Assembly: GCA_005882155.1 (NCBI GenBank)
Contig: VBCQ01000211.1
Coordinates: 1-17,748, forward strand
DNA length: 17,748 nucleotides
From: Betaproteobacteria bacterium
GTDB lineage: Bacteria; Pseudomonadota; Gammaproteobacteria; Burkholderiales; Burkholderiaceae_C
Direction of reading: 5' to 3'
Shown: one piece after another, positions 15,428 to 17,748 of the stretch
How the letters are laid out: each line of letters opens with the position of its first letter
Numbering within the stretch: position 1 is the first letter of the stretch
The notes under the pieces: model-generated
What the model saw: only the letters and a program-made list of their open reading frames with translations
The model's database searches: none
Told to the model about the DNA's origin: nothing
Program-made: the position numbers and the translations under genes

Positions 15428-15447
15428 GGGGGAGAATCCGCGGCTCG

Positions 15448-16842
15448 ATGTTCGAAGACCGCACCTACAAAAGAACCTTCTACAGCGCACCGCAGTCGGT
15501 GACCTCGCTGGTCGCGGCGTTCCTCGAGCCGGCGATCACGGTCGTGACCTTTCTGATCGCCAACGCGTATTTCGACGAGCCGATCCACCGCCCCGAGCTG
15601 ACGCTGTGCCTGCTCGTCTTCGCGCTGACCTTTCCGGGCCGCAACCGCTTTCGCGACAACCTGATCGCCGCTGGCGTCGACATCGTGTCGTCGTGGGTGA
15701 CGCTCGTGGCCATCCTGAGCCTGTGTGCTTACGCTACGCGCAGCTTCGGCTACTTCGAGGAAGACGCGCTCGTCGCGTGGGTCATCGCGACGCCGGTGCT
15801 GCAGTGGCTCGCGGTGTGGCTCGGCCAGAAGGTGGTGCGCCATCGCAGCGCGCTGCCCGAAGCGCGGCGCTCGGCCATCGTCGTCGGCGCCGGGCCGCTC
15901 GGCGTCAAGGTCGCGCGCGCGCTGACCGAAAGCGACGACCAGGGTGTCGACTTCATCGGCTACTTCGACGACCGCACCGACGACCGGGTCCACGATTCGG
16001 CGACCACCAAGCGTCTGGGCGGCCTGAAGGACGTGGCCGAGTACGTCAGCGCCCACGGCATCCGCGAGGTCTTCATCACTTTGCCGCTCGGCTCGCAGCC
16101 GCGCATCGTCGAGCTGCTCGAGCAGGTGCAAGGCACGACCGCATCGCTGTTCTTCGTTCCCGACGTATTCGGCATCAGCATCATCCAGGGCCGCTTGCAG
16201 GACATGAACGGCGTGCCGGTCGTGGGCATCTGCGAGACGCCGTTCACCGGCACCAACGAACTCGCGAAGCGGGTCAGCGACATCGTGCTGGCGACGATCA
16301 TCCTGATTCTGATCTCGCCGCTCCTGTTGGCGATCGCGAGCGGCGTCAAGCTCAGCTCGCCGGGGCCGGTGATCTTCAGGCAGCGGCGCAACGGGCTCGA
16401 CGGCGAAGAGATCACCGTCTACAAATTCCGCTCGATGACCGCGCAGGACAACGGCCCGGTGGTGCGCCAGGCGACGCGCGACGACCCGCGCATCACGCCC
16501 TTCGGCGCCTTCATCCGGCGCACCTCGCTCGATGAGCTGCCGCAGTTCATCAACGTGCTGCAAGGGCGCATGAGCATCGTCGGCCCGCGGCCGCATGCGG
16601 TCGCGCACAACGAGGAGTACCGCCGCATCATCAAGGCCTACATGGTGCGTCACAAGGTCAAGCCGGGAATCACCGGCTGGGCGCAGGTGAACGGTCACCG
16701 CGGCGAGACCGACACCATCGAGAAGATGCAGGCTCGCGTCGAGTACGACCTCGAGTACCTGCGCAATTGGTCGATCGGCCTGGACCTGCAAATCATTGTG
16801 CGTACCATCCGGCTCGTGTTCTTCGATCGCAAGGCCTACTGA
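15448..16842 (+). CDS. undecaprenyl-phosphate glucose phosphotransferase (WcaJ-type, exopolysaccharide initiation)
   Basis: 464 residues from ATG 15448 (GGGGGAGAA upstream, spacing rather long at 13 nt from GGAG). Order: four N-terminal membrane spans (about 19-40, 50-64, 74-96, 107-127), a Rossmann-like CoA-binding-type domain (about 140-265; IVVGAGPLGVKVARAL at 144-159), a fifth hydrophobic segment (about 276-300) and the cytosolic sugar-transferase domain (about 305-464). The latter has the usual SSPGPVIFRQRR, VYKFRSM, the DE catalytic pair D362/E363 in SLDELPQ, SIVGPRPH and the end block RGETDTIEKMQARVEYDLEYLRNW, which is WcaJ-like. It transfers hexose-1-phosphate (probably glucose) to undecaprenyl phosphate at the inner membrane. 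Sugar identity is inferred from family similarity. Followed 55 nt later by an EpsL-type gene. Confidence 0.92.
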   Translation: MFEDRTYKRTFYSAPQSVTSLVAAFLEPAITVVTFLIANAYFDEPIHRPELTLCLLVFALTFPGRNRFRDNLIAAGVDIVSSWVTLVAILSLCAYATRSFGYFEEDALVAWVIATPVLQWLAVWLGQKVVRHRSALPEARRSAIVVGAGPLGVKVARALTESDDQGVDFIGYFDDRTDDRVHDSATTKRLGGLKDVAEYVSAHGIREVFITLPLGSQPRIVELLEQVQGTTASLFFVPDVFGISIIQGRLQDMNGVPVVGICETPFTGTNELAKRVSDIVLATIILILISPLLLAIASGVKLSSPGPVIFRQRRNGLDGEEITVYKFRSMTAQDNGPVVRQATRDDPRITPFGAFIRRTSLDELPQFINVLQGRMSIVGPRPHAVAHNEEYRRIIKAYMVRHKVKPGITGWAQVNGHRGETDTIEKMQARVEYDLEYLRNWSIGLDLQIIVRTIRLVFFDRKAY

Positions 16843-16897
16843 GCCTCGCGACGCTCTTCGTCGGGACATTCGCGTGACCAATCAAGGAGAAAAACGA

Positions 16898-17748
16898 ATG
16901 CCACATCGTCTGCGTCCTTCCCCCCTGAGCTCGCTGCGCCCCGTGTGCCTGGCCGTCGCGCTGGCTGGCGTCAGCGGCGCCTGCGCGGCCGAGGAAAGCC
17001 CCTACTACATCGGCGCAAGCCAAACCTTCACTCGCGACTCGAACGTCTTTCGCCAGTCAGAGGGCGGGCTCGTCGTGCACGACTATTACTCGAGCACCGG
17101 ATTGCTCGGCGGCATCGACAAGCTGTTCGGGCGGCAGCGCGTGTATCTGAACGGAACGGCACAGGCCAACCGCTACCACAACGAGCGTCAACTCAACAAC
17201 ACGAGCTATTCGCTGTCGACCGGGCTCGACTGGGAAACAGTCGAGCGCCTGTCGGGCACGCTGCGCTACGACGACAGTCAGAGCCTCGCCAACTACGGCG
17301 CGACCGATCTGCAGGACATCATCACCACCGTCAAGGACGTTCAGACGGTGCGGCAAGCGAGCGCGACGGCGCGCTACGGCGTCGGCGCTCGCGTCGGCAT
17401 CGACGGCAGCGTCGCGCATCGATCGATCAAGTTCTCCGCAGCGCTCGATCGACGCGGCTACACCGAGAACGTCGGCAGTCTTGGCGTGAGCTGGGGGACG
17501 GCGGGCGTCCTCACACTCGGCACCGCGTATCGAGTGACGAAGACCGACTCCCCGTCAGCCTTGATCACGCCGAAGATTCTGATCTTGCCGATCCCGCTGC
17601 CGCCAGCGGTGCCGGCGTTCATCCCGCCGGTGTACGGACCCGACAAGGTCGATCGTCGGGACATCGACTTCACCGCGATCTGGGTTGCCACCGGGCTGAG
17701 CACGATCAACGCTCGCTTGAGCGCGACCCATCAGACCCATTCGGCCTC
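16898..17748 (+). CDS. EpsL-type outer-membrane beta-barrel exopolysaccharide protein (3' end beyond window)
   Basis: 283 codons are open from ATG 16898 to the right edge. AAGGAG (16884-16889) lies 8 nt upstream, an ideal ribosome site. A signal peptide (hydrophobic core about 15-28) has likely cleavage around ACAA-EES (28-34). The mature part alternates beta strands and turns with many Asn/Tyr/Arg (YYIGASQTFTRDSNVFR, QRVYLNGTAQANRYHN), as in EpsL proteins of exosortase-linked exopolysaccharide operons. A role in polysaccharide export or anchoring at the outer membrane is inferred from family and from the adjacent WcaJ-type gene; the biochemical function is not established. Odd: a proline-rich hydrophobic insertion at residues about 219-249. 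An unrelated outer-membrane barrel protein is the alternative. Confidence 0.75.
   Translation, partial: MPHRLRPSPLSSLRPVCLAVALAGVSGACAAEESPYYIGASQTFTRDSNVFRQSEGGLVVHDYYSSTGLLGGIDKLFGRQRVYLNGTAQANRYHNERQLNNTSYSLSTGLDWETVERLSGTLRYDDSQSLANYGATDLQDIITTVKDVQTVRQASATARYGVGARVGIDGSVAHRSIKFSAALDRRGYTENVGSLGVSWGTAGVLTLGTAYRVTKTDSPSALITPKILILPIPLPPAVPAFIPPVYGPDKVDRRDIDFTAIWVATGLSTINARLSATHQTHSA

Noticed and set aside
15322..16881. A 519-codon minus-strand frame opposite the WcaJ-type gene
   Set aside because: The plus strand encodes a full-length transferase with all family motifs; the minus frame is compositional shadow (His/Arg/Asp/Ala-rich).

Overview
The window is GC-rich, with strong G/C at third codon positions. 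Its gene families and gene order (ubiJ-ubiB, fmdB-DUF502-aspS-nudB, a porin of the Gram_neg_porins type, an exopolysaccharide start) fit a betaproteobacterium of the order Burkholderiales, probably near the Rubrivivax/Leptothrix/Ideonella group. This placement comes from protein flavour and synteny, not from an rRNA gene. No tRNA, rRNA, CRISPR array, transposase or integrase was seen.

Layout. (1) 1-3729, minus strand, signal transduction: a methyl-accepting chemotaxis protein, a 76-residue orphan protein, then the N-terminal sensory half of a GAF/PAS sensor protein, probably a histidine kinase, which runs off the left edge. (2) 3730-4144, a divergent 415-bp intergenic region holding a degenerate repeat pair and a strong porin promoter with a structured leader. 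(3) 4145-5968, plus strand: a trimeric porin with its own intrinsic terminator, then a DUF2846 lipoprotein behind a stem-loop leader. (4) 6046-11668, minus strand, a housekeeping run read in the order fmdB, DUF502 membrane protein, aspS, [intrinsic terminator], nudB, YbhP-like endonuclease/phosphatase, clsB. The last three are tightly packed (ATGA overlap, then a 4-nt gap). (5) 11748-15361, minus strand: ubiJ-ubiB (ATGA overlap) for ubiquinone, then a sodium:solute symporter. (6) 15448 to the right edge, plus strand: the beginning of an exopolysaccharide locus, with a WcaJ-type initiating sugar-phosphate transferase and an EpsL-type outer-membrane beta-barrel protein cut by the window.

How the genes work together. 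The left block senses signals and steers motility. The middle block joins aspartate tRNA charging (the AspRS carries the His/Gly pair associated with the non-discriminating type), folate synthesis (NudB) and phospholipid synthesis (ClsB). ubiJ and ubiB serve ubiquinone synthesis. The right block starts polysaccharide assembly.

Most of the window is ordinary core genome. The more interesting signals are regulatory: an intrinsic-terminator-like element in the leader of the exopolysaccharide operon with no upstream gene on that strand, a stem-loop plus tiny leader ORF that ends on the lipoprotein start codon, a porin leader with two hairpins, a terminator squeezed between aspS and nudB, and a Cys-X2-Cys-X-Cys-His cluster inside the sensor protein's second PAS-like region. 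I found no convincing wholly new multi-gene system.
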